From Aurifilum marmelostoma (Eukaryota; Ascomycota; Sordariomycetes; Diaporthales; Cryphonectriaceae): a stretch of 64,000 nucleotides of DNA. The position numbers were made by a program, and so were the translations under genes. Each line of letters begins with the position of its first letter. Position 1 is the first letter of the stretch. The notes below the pieces were generated by a model that was given only the letters and a program-made list of their open reading frames with translations, was not told the origin of the DNA and ran no database searches. Shown in pieces: positions 23,139-34,372 of the stretch. The stretch is from the NCBI GenBank assembly GCA_027559495.1, contig JAMXSV010000004.1, positions 2,283,001 to 2,347,000 of the forward strand. The letters run 5' to 3'.

Positions 23139-24091
23139 TGGTGGTGATGAGCCAGCATGTCCATGCAACCGAGCATTGTAGAAATTGTATATAAAAAGAA
23201 TAATTTCAAAACGACATCAAGAGCACTACATGCACGATTTTGATTTTTTTTTTTTTTCTTTTTTTTCCCCTTTCAATTGAAAGAGATAGAGGTGCCTCGT
23301 TAGCGACGGCAGTCCCTGACACTCTTTTGGTCCACACGACGAGACACCTGTGTTACCGAGTTTGCCTCTTGTCAATCTGTCTCGGAGTGTTTATTCCACC
23401 TTGTGCCCCCCCCCCCCCCACCTCCTCCTTTCCAGTTCCACCACCCACTGTAGAACGTCTACACTATATTTTGGCGCCGACCAGGCAGCGTACATATGAA
23501 CACGGCCATCCCCATTTAAGAGACGTGGCTCGGAGCTCCTGATGCCCAATGCTTCGCACTCACAGCTAGACCATACATAGAAATCCATGCGCCCTGTCAA
23601 TCTGTAACCTCTTTAAGAACGCCACATGTGGCTTGTGACGAATGACGATAGCCAGGAACGGGGCTTTTGGGCGAATCGGAGTCTTTGGCTAGCTCGGCAG
23701 GGGAAGACACCCCCACTTTGGGCGGTCTTGCTTTTTGTCTTACGCAGCTTGTAGTCCCACGCAATTTCTCGGACAGGCCCCTCAGGCGTTTACTCACTAC
23801 CACCTCAGCCCTCTCATTCTTGTCTCTGCCCCTCTCCTCTCTCTTCTCCCCCTCTCCCAACCCAAATACACTCAGGCGGGCGCCCAAGGCTCTTCTCTCC
23901 TGCCTTCACCTGCCTCACTCTGTCTTTATCCCTCTTCGTCTCCCTGCCCCCGTCATTTTCTCTTCCCACTCGACTTTTCGAGGCTCTCCCGGCGACAGTC
24001 CTCCTGAATCGTCACCCCGGAAACACGAAGATTTTATTAGTACGACCATAATCACCACCAGTCAGTGCGAGTGTAGCCTCGTGGCCCCAAC
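23139..24091. other. Intergenic between fumarase and phosphoserine phosphatase
   Basis: It contains the fumarase 3' region and the next promoter. A T-rich tract occurs at 23240-23270, a C13-range run near 23407-23419, and a long pyrimidine-rich stretch just before the next ATG. No gene is seen. Confidence 0.5.
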
Positions 24092-25560
24092 ATGTCGAGC
24101 CCCACCACCCGCCCAGCCGTGACGCGACCTCGCCTCGACTCCTCCAGGAGGAGCAGCTCGTACCTGCAGGAGTTCCAGCAGTACCGCCCCCCCCAACAAG
24201 CCCGAGGGTCATTTCGGCATCGACACCGTCGTCGAGGACGTCCCCGGAGCGCCCGCCTCCAGGACTGCGACCTCGAATACCACCGCCGCCACGTCCCCTA
24301 CCCCCTACAGAGGTGTGCCCTCGGCCGACAACCCTCCCAAGGTCGTCGACGGGCTGAGCCACGACCTCTCGCACCCCAACTGCGCCCCGCCCCCCGGGCA
24401 GACGTCGAACAGGCTGATCGCGACGCTCTTCTACAAGACCAAGTCCCAGCGCGTCTCCAACAATGTCGTGCCCTCCCCGCAGAAGCCCGCCTCGCCCCAG
24501 CCCGGCGCCGTGGCACCCGAGGGATCCGACATTCCCGCCAACATGGCGCCCACGACCGACCCTTCGAGCTTTCCCCTCGAGCCGCCTGCCGCCGAGCCCG
24601 AGCCCCCTCGACCACCTCTACGGCTCCTTCATCTCGCCGCTGTGCATCACCTCGTTCCTACACCTCACGTCCAGCTTCCCGCTGCCCCCCGGCTCCGACA
24701 ACATGACCTCGGCGCACAGGTGCCTCGACAGCTCGGAGCACCCCCTCGTGGTGGAGCTCACGCTCTCGCCGGCGCCCGCGCCGTCGTACCTCTCGCTGGC
24801 GGACCTGCGCAAGCACGAGCTCATCTACCGCTTCGAGCGCGAGTGGAACGTGGACGTGGCGCTGCAGCCGGACCTGCTCTGGCGGCGGCACCCGCGGCTG
24901 GTGGTGTTCGACATGGACTCGACCCTGATCACGCAGGAGGTCATCGACCTGCTGGCGGCGACGATCCGCGACCCGCCCGACCTGGCGGCCAAGGTGGCCG
25001 ACATCACGCACCGGGCCATGCTGGGCGAGCTGCAGTTCGAGAGCGCCTTCCGCGAGAGGGTGGCGCTGCTCAGGGGCCTGCCCGAGACCATCTTCACGGA
25101 GCTGAGGGCGGTGCTGGATGTGACCCAGGGCGTGCGGCCGCTGCTCAGGGCCCTCAAAAGGCTCGGGGTGCGCACGGCCGTGCTGAGCGGGGGCTTCCAG
25201 CCGCTGACGAGCTGGCTGGCGGCGGAGCTGGGCATCGACCACGCGCACGCCAACGAGGTGGTGGTCGAGGGCGGGCGGCTGACGGGCGAGGTCAAGGGCA
25301 CCATCGTCGGGCGGGAGAGGAAGGCCGAGCTGCTGCAGGAGATCGCCGAGAAGGAGGGCATCGAGCTGAGCCAGGTGGTGGCCGTGGGGGACGGGGCCAA
25401 CGACCTGAAGATGATGGCTGCCGCGGGCCTGGGTGTGGCGTGGAACGCCAAGCCCAGGGTGCAGATGGAGGCCGGGGCGAGGCTCAACGGGGAGAGCCTG
25501 CTGGACCTGCTCTATCTCTTTGGATTCACCAGGGAGGAGATTGATATGCTGTCTGCGTAG
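24092..25560 (+). CDS. SER2: Phosphoserine phosphatase, with two homopolymer frameshifts
   Basis: This HAD-family hydrolase performs the last step of serine synthesis, phosphoserine to serine. It is a single exon; correcting two +1 errors gives 488 aa. The N-terminal part is low-complexity, then ATLFYKTKSQ starts an ACT-like regulatory region that continues through LVVELTLSP. The HAD core has FDMDSTLIT (nucleophile Asp), the cap helices, VLSGGFQPLTSWLA, and GDGANDLKMM (metal-binding Asp). The frame moves twice: at the C8 run 24186-24194 (seven expected, giving YRPPNKPEG) and at the C5 run near 24604-24608 (four expected, giving EPLDHLYGS). Both changes are one extra C, and both flanks read as good coding sequence. 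I treat the gene as intact in the organism. Use of the ATG at 24092 is the only start that leaves the N-terminus open. Confidence 0.9.
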
Positions 25561-26574
25561 AGGTGTGTGAAAAGACCACCCCGAGGGTTCTTCACACCCA
25601 AGCAAGCAGTCTTCACAGGCTGTTTTCTGTTCTCCCCTCCAAACTTGGGGCCGTCTCTGTACCGCGCTTAATGGAATTGTGTGTATGTCATGCAACAAGT
25701 CTTATACCTGCACTGCTTGCGAATAGGATTCTTGTAAATATAGCAGCACTACGTCAGAGAGAGCATTCATTTTAATTTCACTTGAGAAAAGGAGAGAGTG
25801 AATATGAAAGTAGGACAAGGCACAGAGCAGAAGAAGGGAGAAGATAGGGGATAGAGTGATCCCAATGGTGTTCTCAGTAGGGCACACACATTGGTCCGCC
25901 CTCAAACCCCCCCCCCGGGGTCGGCTCCAGAACAGCATCTGGCCCCCTGCTGCAACAACACCCAGCGAACTCACAGCTTATTATCCCAATTCTTGTCTCC
26001 AATTGAACAGAGTCTCTGTTCCTGTGTCTTTGGATCAACTTGGCAGCACTGGAAGAAAACGTCCCATCTCTTAATGTCCTCCATCCCTCTTCTTTTGCAC
26101 TGCACCGCCTGGAAAAGAGATATAGGCCAGAGGTAGGGAGGGGTGGTTGTGGATGGTGACGAATCAGTCAGCCTTATCTCGGTCCTTGCGCCGTTGCGCA
26201 GACGCGCGTGCGAATCTGCTAATTACAGTACTTGCATACTGCATTACAGCACATGAATCATCCACACGCCCGTCTTAGTGTCCTCTTTTTTTTTTTTTTT
26301 TTTTTTTATTCTCATCCTCAACCTCTCAGCAAACACTCACTTGATGATTTATTTATAACAGTTCCTCTCCCCGTTCTCGAGATACTGATTTACAACAACG
26401 TACTCACAAAATACAATCACATATTATCGTGTGTTCCATCATTCTCTTACAATTACTCGCTGTTGCTGTCCCTCCATCTCTCTCTCTCTCTCTCTCTCTC
26501 CCACACACACACACACACAAACCCCAATACAATAACACACACACACTCTCTCTCTCTCTCTCTCTCTTCTCACC
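25561..26574. other. Intergenic with GNAT promoter and long simple repeats
   Basis: T22 lies at 26286-26307, then alternating TC, AC, AC and CT blocks at 26477-26567 run up to the GNAT start. No gene is seen. Confidence 0.6.
26477..26567 (+). repeat. Compound TC/AC microsatellite in the presumed GNAT 5' leader
   Basis: Blocks in order are TC (26477-26500), AC (26502-26519), AC (26534-26545) and CT (26546-26567). The last ends seven bases before the ATG, so it is probably transcribed. Confidence 0.9.
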
Positions 26575-27180
26575 ATGGGCTCCGTCACCACATCGCCCCC
26601 AGACACCACGCCGCCCAAAGCAGCCGCCCCAACCTTCAAGATCCGCAAGGCCACGGTCCAGGACGCAGAACAGATCGCCGCCCTCGGGACCGCCGTCTTC
26701 ACGCACACCTTCAAGGAGTCAGGGTGCACCGAGGAGCAGCTCCGCTCGTACCTCGACGAGGCATACACGGCGGCCGCCATCCGGGCCACGCTCACAGGCC
26801 CGGCGCAGGAGACGCTTGTGGCTGCCGAGGTGGCCGGGGCGCGGCCAGAAGGCGACAGGATACTGGGCTTTGCCGTGCTGAACCACACCAGCTCCCCCTC
26901 CGAGCCCGCCGTCGCCGGCCGGCCGCGCCCCGTCGAGGTGCAGCGGCTGTATGTGGACCTCGGCGCACACGGCCGGGGCATCGGCAGGGCGCTCATGGCG
27001 GCGGTGGAGGAGCTGGCGCGGGTGCAGGGGGGGTATGAGACGGTGTGGCTGGGGGTCTGGGAGCGGAACTTCCGGGCGCAGGGGTTGTATGGGCGGTTGG
27101 GGTATCAGCGGGTTGGGGAGCATGTTTTTGATGTTGGCGGGGATGAGCAGACTGATTGGATTCTGGTCAAGGCGTTGTGA
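26575..27180 (+). CDS. GNAT-family N-acetyltransferase
   Basis: GNAT enzymes move an acetyl group from acetyl-CoA to an amine; the substrate here cannot be read from sequence. It is a single exon, 201 aa, with a favourable CACCATGG start. A short Pro/Thr lead (1-22) precedes FKIRKATVQDAEQIAAL, the usual beta1-alpha1 start. The acetyl-CoA loop follows the strand VEVQRLYVD and reads AHGRGIGRALM; the first position of the Q/RxxGxG motif is His rather than Gln or Arg. WLGVWERNFRAQGLYGRLGY is the typical Asn/Tyr-containing end of the fold, with FDVGGDEQTDWIL after it. The similarity pattern fits the RimI-like fungal group with a phosphinothricin-type name, but I assign only the superfamily. Confidence 0.9.
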   Translation: MGSVTTSPPDTTPPKAAAPTFKIRKATVQDAEQIAALGTAVFTHTFKESGCTEEQLRSYLDEAYTAAAIRATLTGPAQETLVAAEVAGARPEGDRILGFAVLNHTSSPSEPAVAGRPRPVEVQRLYVDLGAHGRGIGRALMAAVEELARVQGGYETVWLGVWERNFRAQGLYGRLGYQRVGEHVFDVGGDEQTDWILVKAL

Positions 27181-28923
27181 GGAAGGGGGGTGGGGGGGGT
27201 GGGGGGCTACATTGGGCTCTTTTCTTGTAACATGGGGCTGGATAGACAGATATAGAACAAGTGCATTTTGAAAGCGGGAATAAGTTTGGTCAGTCTAGGA
27301 GAGGGGGGGAGGAGGGTATGATGCTTGGTTGTCGGGGCGTCAGCCACTTGGTTGTGTTTAGTTTGAGCATTTGGTCTCTGGGTCATAATCACATGCCAGG
27401 TATCTTAATGAGGGTCCTTTCGTATTTTTTGTTTTTTTTTTAAGGATGACACTGGATCTGGAGCTTGTAGGAAGAAGGGGGGCTTGGGCATGGCACTGGG
27501 ATGTCTGGTGGGGAGGCATTGGGTTGTAAGGAGTCTTGACAGCTGGGTCGGTAGACTTTATGATAAGGAGGAGGAAAGCTAGTGTGTCAGTCATCATTGC
27601 ACTGCCTAGGTGGGTGGTATAGTGAGGTTTCTGTGAAAAAATCCTAGGTCTGGCAGTGGCACCTGGTCTTCTTGACACAGGTCCAGTGCAAGCGCTTGAC
27701 TCCCTAGGATGATGCTAGGTCAGAAGGCAGACATGGCATTGCCCCGGTGGCAACTGGCTGCCTGGTGAGGGTGTTCAGGGAAGTGCTGGGGCTTCTGTGA
27801 GGGTGCTAGGTGATGTGGGAAGCACACTAGGGCGTGTGGGAGTGTCTGTAGGTGGCCCTGTGCCCCTAGATTGATGTCTAGGCTCTGTAAGGTGTAGAGT
27901 TTTAGGTGTAGAGGCACTGTATGCCACTGGGCTGTCAGGCCTTCCAAGACCAATGCCAGGCTCTATGAAAGGACGCTAGGCCCTTCACCAGCCTTAGCGC
28001 TCCTCTGGGACAGGAGATTGGACTTGCAGAAGAATAATCGAGTCTGCTGGGGATGATATCTGGTGGTGTGGTGACGAGACTTGGAATTCGTCGTGACAAG
28101 AGCCTTGTGGTGATGACTCCATGTTTTCTGAGGGCAGATCACGATAAATGGACAGATATGGCTTGATTCAGCCTTTCAAAGCATGTTCCCACTGGCTGGT
28201 GGAGGCTATAAGTCAAGCTGTGGCCCAGCACCTGCACTCACGGCATATGCTGCCAATGGTCGCCCTGATATATTCAGGTGTGAGATGAGAAGAAGGTGAT
28301 CAGAAGTAATCGGTTATGATATGTAAAAGAAAAGAAGCCGGGGGGGAGGGGACGTCACAGACCCTTCACTACGACTACACCACACCTTTCAGCCCAACAT
28401 GGTGTGGAATGCCATTTCTACACTGCAAAGAGAGTAAAAAGACTACCAAAGTAGTGCAATCGATATCAAGAAGACTATGCTTCTTCTTTGGCCAATTTTG
28501 TAAGAGCGTTGTCTTCACCAAGTCAGTTACCTTTGCCACGAGCAATCACTCATCTTCACAGCACCAGCAGATTCAAAACTCCCCCAAGCACATGCAAAAA
28601 GTAGATTCCAAACTCTTGACAAGATGACATTTTGCTGCAGCAGTACACACAAAGATATCTATATGAAAAAGACAGATCACCGCCAAAAAAAGATATATAT
28701 ATGTCTCTCTCGGATTCAGGAACAGCACTCTCTCACACATCACCGCTGTATTCCTGCCAGGCCTCATACAAAATTCAGGTCTTCCCTGCTCTAGGTAACC
28801 TTGGTTCTTGATCTTCTCTCTCTCTCTCTACAATTTTATTCCCCACCATGCCCTCTTTACACACATACACTCACACAAACACACAACAGACACACACACA
28901 CACACACACACAGACAGACACGC
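27181..28923. other. Intergenic 1.7 kb, tail-to-tail, with recurring CTAGG words
   Basis: It lies between the convergent GNAT and ATP sulfurylase genes. About nine CTAGG words occur between 27600 and 27990 in short, loosely similar segments. A CA repeat lies at 28890-28912 just past the ATP sulfurylase stop. No gene is seen. Confidence 0.5.
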
Positions 28924-31667
28924 TTAGAAGCGGTCCAGCAGACCCTGGCTCTCCAGCATCAGCACGATCTGGTGCACAATGGAGCGCACGCTCTGCTTCT
29001 CGGCATCGACAACCAGGTCGGGCTTGGTGGGGGCCTCGTAGGGGTCATCGACACCGGTGAAGCCCTTGATCTTGCCGGCGCGGGCGGCCTGGTAGATGCC
29101 GCGCTTGTCCGTCTTCTCGCACTGCTCGAGCGAGGTGGCGACGTGGACCAGGTAGAAGTCGCCGTACTTCTCGACGAGCTCGCGGGCGTGGCGGCGGCTC
29201 TCCTCGAAGGGGGCGATGGGGGCGGCGATGACGGCGGCGCCGGAGCGGGTCAGCTCCGAGGCGACAAAGGCGATGCGGCCGATGTTCCTGTTGCGGTCCT
29301 CCTTGGAGAAGCCCAGCTCCGACGACAGCTCGGACCGCACCGTCTCGCCCAGCAGCATGGACACGGAGCGGCCGCCCTGCTGGTTGAGCGTGACCTGCAG
29401 GGCGCGGGCGATCTGGTCCTTGCCCGAGTTCATGTAGCCCGTCAGGAAGACGGTGAAGCCCTGCTGCGACCGGGGCGGGTGCGACTCGCGCAGCACCTTG
29501 ACCACCTCGGGGTACGAGAACCACTCGGGGATCTCGCGGCCGCTGCGGAGCCTGGACCGCAGCTCGGTGCCCGAGATGTTGAGGGTGCGCACGTCCTTGG
29601 GGATCGTGTCGACGGGCGCGTACTCGTCGCTGTCGGGCAGGTACGTCATCATCTGGAACGGCACCACCTCGATGCCCAGCTCGTCGCGGTACTTCTCGAC
29701 GGCGTACTGCGCGTCGTAGGGCCCGTAGAAGTCGGTGCCCTTGCTGTTCTTGCCCGGGCCGGCGTGGTCACGGCCGACGATAAAGTGCGTCGCGCCGTGG
29801 TTCTTGCGGATGATGGCGTGCCAGATGGCCTCGCGGGGCCCGCCCATGCGCATGGCCAGGGGCAGCAGGCCCAGCACGGCCATGCCGTTGGGGTATCTGG
29901 GGAGGAGGGCCTTGTACACGCGCACGCGGGTGAAGTGGTCAATGTCGCCGGGCTTGGTCAGGCCGACCACGGGGTGGATGAGCACGTTGGCGTAGTGCGA
30001 CCGGGCGGCGCGGACCGTCAGCTCACGGTGGGCACGGTGCATGGGGTTACGGGTCTGGAAGGCGACGACACGAGTCCAGCCCAGCTTGTCGAAGTGCAGA
30101 CGGATCTCGGCAGGGGTGTCTGCAGGTCCAGATGATGACGGTCAGTGACTCTCTTTCCTTGGTGTGTGTGTGTGAAGGCACCCCACACCATTTCGAGTGA
30201 TGGAAGGGGGCGGAACTCACATCTGAGGTCGACAAAGTCGTAGTGCTGCAGGCGGTTGACAGCCTCCAGCTTACCACCGACGTAGTACTCGCCAGCAGTG
30301 TGGTGGAGGTACTTGACGGCAGGGTGAGCCTCGTCGTTGTCACCAAAGACCTCCTTGGCCTCGAGAACCCTGTGCAAGGATGGGTTTGACCGTCAGCGCC
30401 CACGAATGAGAGAGAAAAAAATACACACAAGATGTGTTTGATACGAGTGATGAGAAGAGGAAACGAAACAACAAGGTAATGGAACAAGACTCACTTGTCG
30501 GGCTTGTAGATGTCGTCAATGGTCATGATGGCCAGGTTGCGGTCATCACGGAAGTCTCTCAGGGCGACCCTCTTGCCGGGCTTGAGGGCCAGCTCTTCGA
30601 TCTCGGGTTTGGACAGGTCCAGGGTGATGGGCATGGAGAAGAGGATGCCGCTCTCGAGGCGGTTCTCCTTGACGACTCTGTTGTTGCAAGGCCCATGTTG
30701 TCAGTTATTGCTTCACCCTTTTTTTTTTCCTTTCCTTTTTTTCCCCTCCTTTTTTTCTTCTCCTCTCAATTTATTCTATAAAAGAATAAAGAAAAAGAAA
30801 AGTAAATATCCTCATGAGAAATCATGCAATTCCTCATGAATACTATAATAAATATCCTGGGTGGCAGTGGAATTGGAAGATGAACATACCCATTGTAGTC
30901 CTTCTCGTTCATGAAACCTACAACCAACAACAAAAAAAAAAAAAAAATCCGAGTCAGTACACACACGTCATCGCAGCAGCGCAAGTCAGAGCTTCAAAAC
31001 CGCATGGCCCGCAAGTTTGCCCATGGCGTCGCATCGCATTGGGATCCTCGGCCGGCCACGCAATAACAGCGGGGCAGCGCAGGCTCCTTGGAATGCAAGA
31101 TGGAGCCCCGCCGACAGGGGGGGGGGGGGCACGACAGCTCTTGGTGGGTTCTCTCTCCTGCTGCCCCTCGTCTTTCCCCGAATCCACCGAAGCACTTGCC
31201 AATTGGCAGGCAAAAGCTAAGGGGGGGGGGGAGGGGGTCGAGACGAGGGTGTGGGCGTTTTTTCGAGTAATGATAGTCGTACAATGCCTGAGGGGGAAAA
31301 AAAAGGAAAAAAGGGAAAAAGGGGGAGGGCGAGAAGAAGAAGTACGGGACAAGAATAAAAGGAAGAAGTGAAGGGGGAAACCCCCCCCCAAAAAAAAGCA
31401 GTAGAGAAGAAGAATGGCTGCTGCTGTTGCTGCCATGCAGGTTCTTCTCTCTAGACTCTTCTTGTCCCACCAGTAATACCAGTAACACACAAACGTACCT
31501 TCGAGAGGAGAGAAACCGCCGTTGAGGATCAGCTCGAGATCGCAGAGCTGGCGCTCGGTCAGGACGACAGCCGTCAGGGTCTCGGCCTCAGCAGCAAGCT
31601 CAGCCTGGCGAGGGGCATCGCGGGCGAGCAGGTCCTTGAGGATACCACCGTGAGGAGGGTTGGCCAT
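28924..31667 (-). CDS. MET3: ATP sulfurylase with APS-kinase-like regulatory domain
   Basis: This enzyme makes adenosine 5'-phosphosulfate from ATP and sulfate, the first step of sulfate assimilation. Six coding blocks were considered and five used: 31499-31667, 30890-30917, 30495-30677, 30221-30369 and 28924-30119, giving 574 aa, the normal fungal length. The catalytic domain has QTRNPMHRAH (with HRAH) and GRDHAGPG. The C-terminal third resembles APS kinase but has a degraded P-loop (GYMNSGKDQIA); in filamentous fungi this domain is a PAPS-sensing allosteric site, not a kinase. All four introns are GT..AG with consistent phases. Intron 1 (30918-31498) is 581 bp, far longer than any other in the window, and full of A, G and C runs. 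Exon 2 is only 28 nt. The gene shares its pathway with PAPS reductase to the left. Confidence 0.97.
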
Positions 31668-34324
31668 TGTGTCTTTTTTTTTTCTTTTCTTTTTTTCTTG
31701 GTGAGTGTGTGTATATGTGTGTGTTTTGCGTGTTTGATTCTTCTTTCAAAGAAGTCGGGTCTCGGGTTGGTGTGGTTCGAGGCTTCGAATGCTCGTACGC
31801 AAAGAAGACGGTCGCTAGGACTCTGGGGGAGAGAGCAGGAGGAGGAGGAGGATAGGGAAGGAGAGGACGAGGACGCGGAGGACACGAACGAGGGAGTGAC
31901 GGTGGTCAAGAGTACTAATAATGTACTGATGAGGTGGCTCGAGGGAGCAAGTGACAGGTCAGAGCAAGGGCAAGGAGGAGGAGGAGAGACAGAGAGAGAG
32001 AGGAGAGGACACAACAACAGGCTGTCGTCTTCCAGATGGGCTGGAGGGGGAGCGGTCAGGTGGGTTTTATGTAGTGTGTAGATCCAGAAGCTCATCCACC
32101 GTGCATGCAACTTACGAAACCCGGTCCAGGGAGGGTATCCAGTCTTGCCAGGTTGTGAGCTCAGGAGAAGAACACGTTCGACCGTCGGTCAAACAAGGTT
32201 GGCTATGTTTTTTTTTTTTTTTTTTTTTTTTTGTTCTTCTTTCTCTTCTGTCGAGTTCTTGTGGATATCCAAAATGGTAGGTGTCATCAGCAATCTGCTC
32301 TACAGACGAGACAAACGTCAATTGCACAACCAGATATAACATTCTTTTTTTTTTTATTTTTATTTTTTACGAAACCCGGCGCTGAACCGGAGCAGGGCCC
32401 TGGCCTGTACTTCCTGCTGCAGCCCTGTGATGCCCGCTGCTGCCACTGCTAACTGCCTACCACAGGCTTCTAGAAATTCTCTTCCCTCTTCTTTTTTTTT
32501 CACCTTTAGTGCCGGATGACGTGATTATACCACCACAGGTACCCTTATGCCTGAGAGCTACCCAAAAGGTACACCTAACCGACTCCCGCGGCTGGTGCCA
32601 GGTAGGGCCGACGACGAACGGCAGAGAGGCACTACGGACACTAAGATTCCAGGCCCAGGCCGACCAGACATGGGGATGCGGTAATAAGTTCCAGCAGGGG
32701 AAAAGGAAAAAAAAAAAAAAAAAAGGCGTTGAGCTGGAAGCTAGAGGGTTCAGCCTTGGGGGGGGCCACCGACTGCCGCGTTCTCCTCCACAGTGCCAAA
32801 TAAGCATGCTGCGAACGGTTTTGGTGGCGCTATGGCTCTGGCATACGCGGCCCTTCTCCTGAATTACTGTACCGTAAGTAGATTGAGCCGGAACGTGGCT
32901 GGACAGGAATTAATTAATTAATATGCTGGGTTCTGATCAAGTTCTCCTGACGAGGATTGGAGGGACTTTTTTGCTGGAATCTTGTTAATCCATCAATTAA
33001 TCTGGGAATACCACCAAATTCTCCACCCTCGGGGGAGGTTTTCCTCTACTACCACCACCAATTCTTTCGCGGCCTTGCTCTGCTTTGCTTGTTGCTGGCC
33101 TGATCAACAAACCCACCCACCCTGCAGCCTGACCATGTACCCGCTGCAGTGGTACTATAGTACAGACACAAGCAGCCGAGTCAACCACCAACCAGTAGTC
33201 ATGCAAGTCGGTGGTAGCACGGCTGCGGCAGCCCGGTGGGGGAGAACGGATCCCCGGGTGAAGAACACACCATCCGTATTCCCATTTTAGAATGTTTTAG
33301 GCCCTGTGCCCATGTCTCCAGGGCCATGTTGACTTCTTTGGGAATGCCCCCCCTTTCGGACGCCGAAACGCACCACCACTCTGAACATCGCCTCGGGGTT
33401 TTTCAAAATAGCAAGTAGACAAGATTGTGTGAGATTTTTCTTTTTCGCCAACACACCCGGGCAATAAAAAAAGATTCACAAGCAGATGGCCCAGAACCCA
33501 CGGAACGGAAGCGATTGGCGCTGCGGCCGCTCGGGCATTTGGGGCTGCCGACATCATCGTGGCGAGGCTGGATGAGGCAGGTCTTCTCTTTGTCTTCTCC
33601 TCTGCACAGCTCAGCCCTGATAACAAGGCTGGGCGCACGACCTGATATGCTCCCGCTCGTTCAGACATTAAAAAGAGGACAGTGGCGTCTTGTCCCGGAC
33701 TTGGCCGTGGGAAGCTATGCTCGTCACCTGCAGCAGCCTGTCCCTGAAACCCCCCATGGAGAATAACTGGTGGTGGTGGTGGTGGTGGTGGTGGTGACGA
33801 CGCGGTGTAAGCAGCTGTCCCCCTGCTTGACGATTCCTTGACGAGACACCTCACCATGAGCCACGACGCGTGTGTTCTGGTCTGTGCGAAGGAGCCCTGT
33901 CTCTGCAGCCACGTTGCAGAGTCGTGTCCCATCAACATCATCACACCACGCCACCATCGTGTCGCGAAATTGCAAACAAAGGAGGGGGGAAAAGAGCCAT
34001 ATTTGCTGGAGAAGATGATGTAATGCAGCTCGGCCCAGCTGGCGAGGCTTCATGTCAGATCTTGGCTGGTGGGCGTGAAACGGATCGCCGACAACTCTCA
34101 CCCACGCCGCTACAGCTTGCGTCTGACCAGCAAGGGTATGCTTCAAGGTGGACTCTCTCTCTCCCTCTCTCCCGAATTATTCATGGCCTAGATGTGGGGG
34201 CATCAAAACGTCCTCAACAGCCCTCGTCCAAGGGGTAACAGTCTATTGCAAATGATACTACCCCGCCAATTTCAAGATCACAGAGGACAGGTTGCACCCG
34301 GATTATCCCTTCAGTCTCTCTTCT

Positions 34325-34372
<48 letters not shown>

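Noticed and set aside
28801..30135. A 444-codon plus-strand open frame opposite ATP sulfurylase
   Set aside because: It is the antisense of a GC-third-position coding exon and has the Leu/Val/Ala/Gly composition that produces. The minus-strand protein is a textbook ATP sulfurylase.
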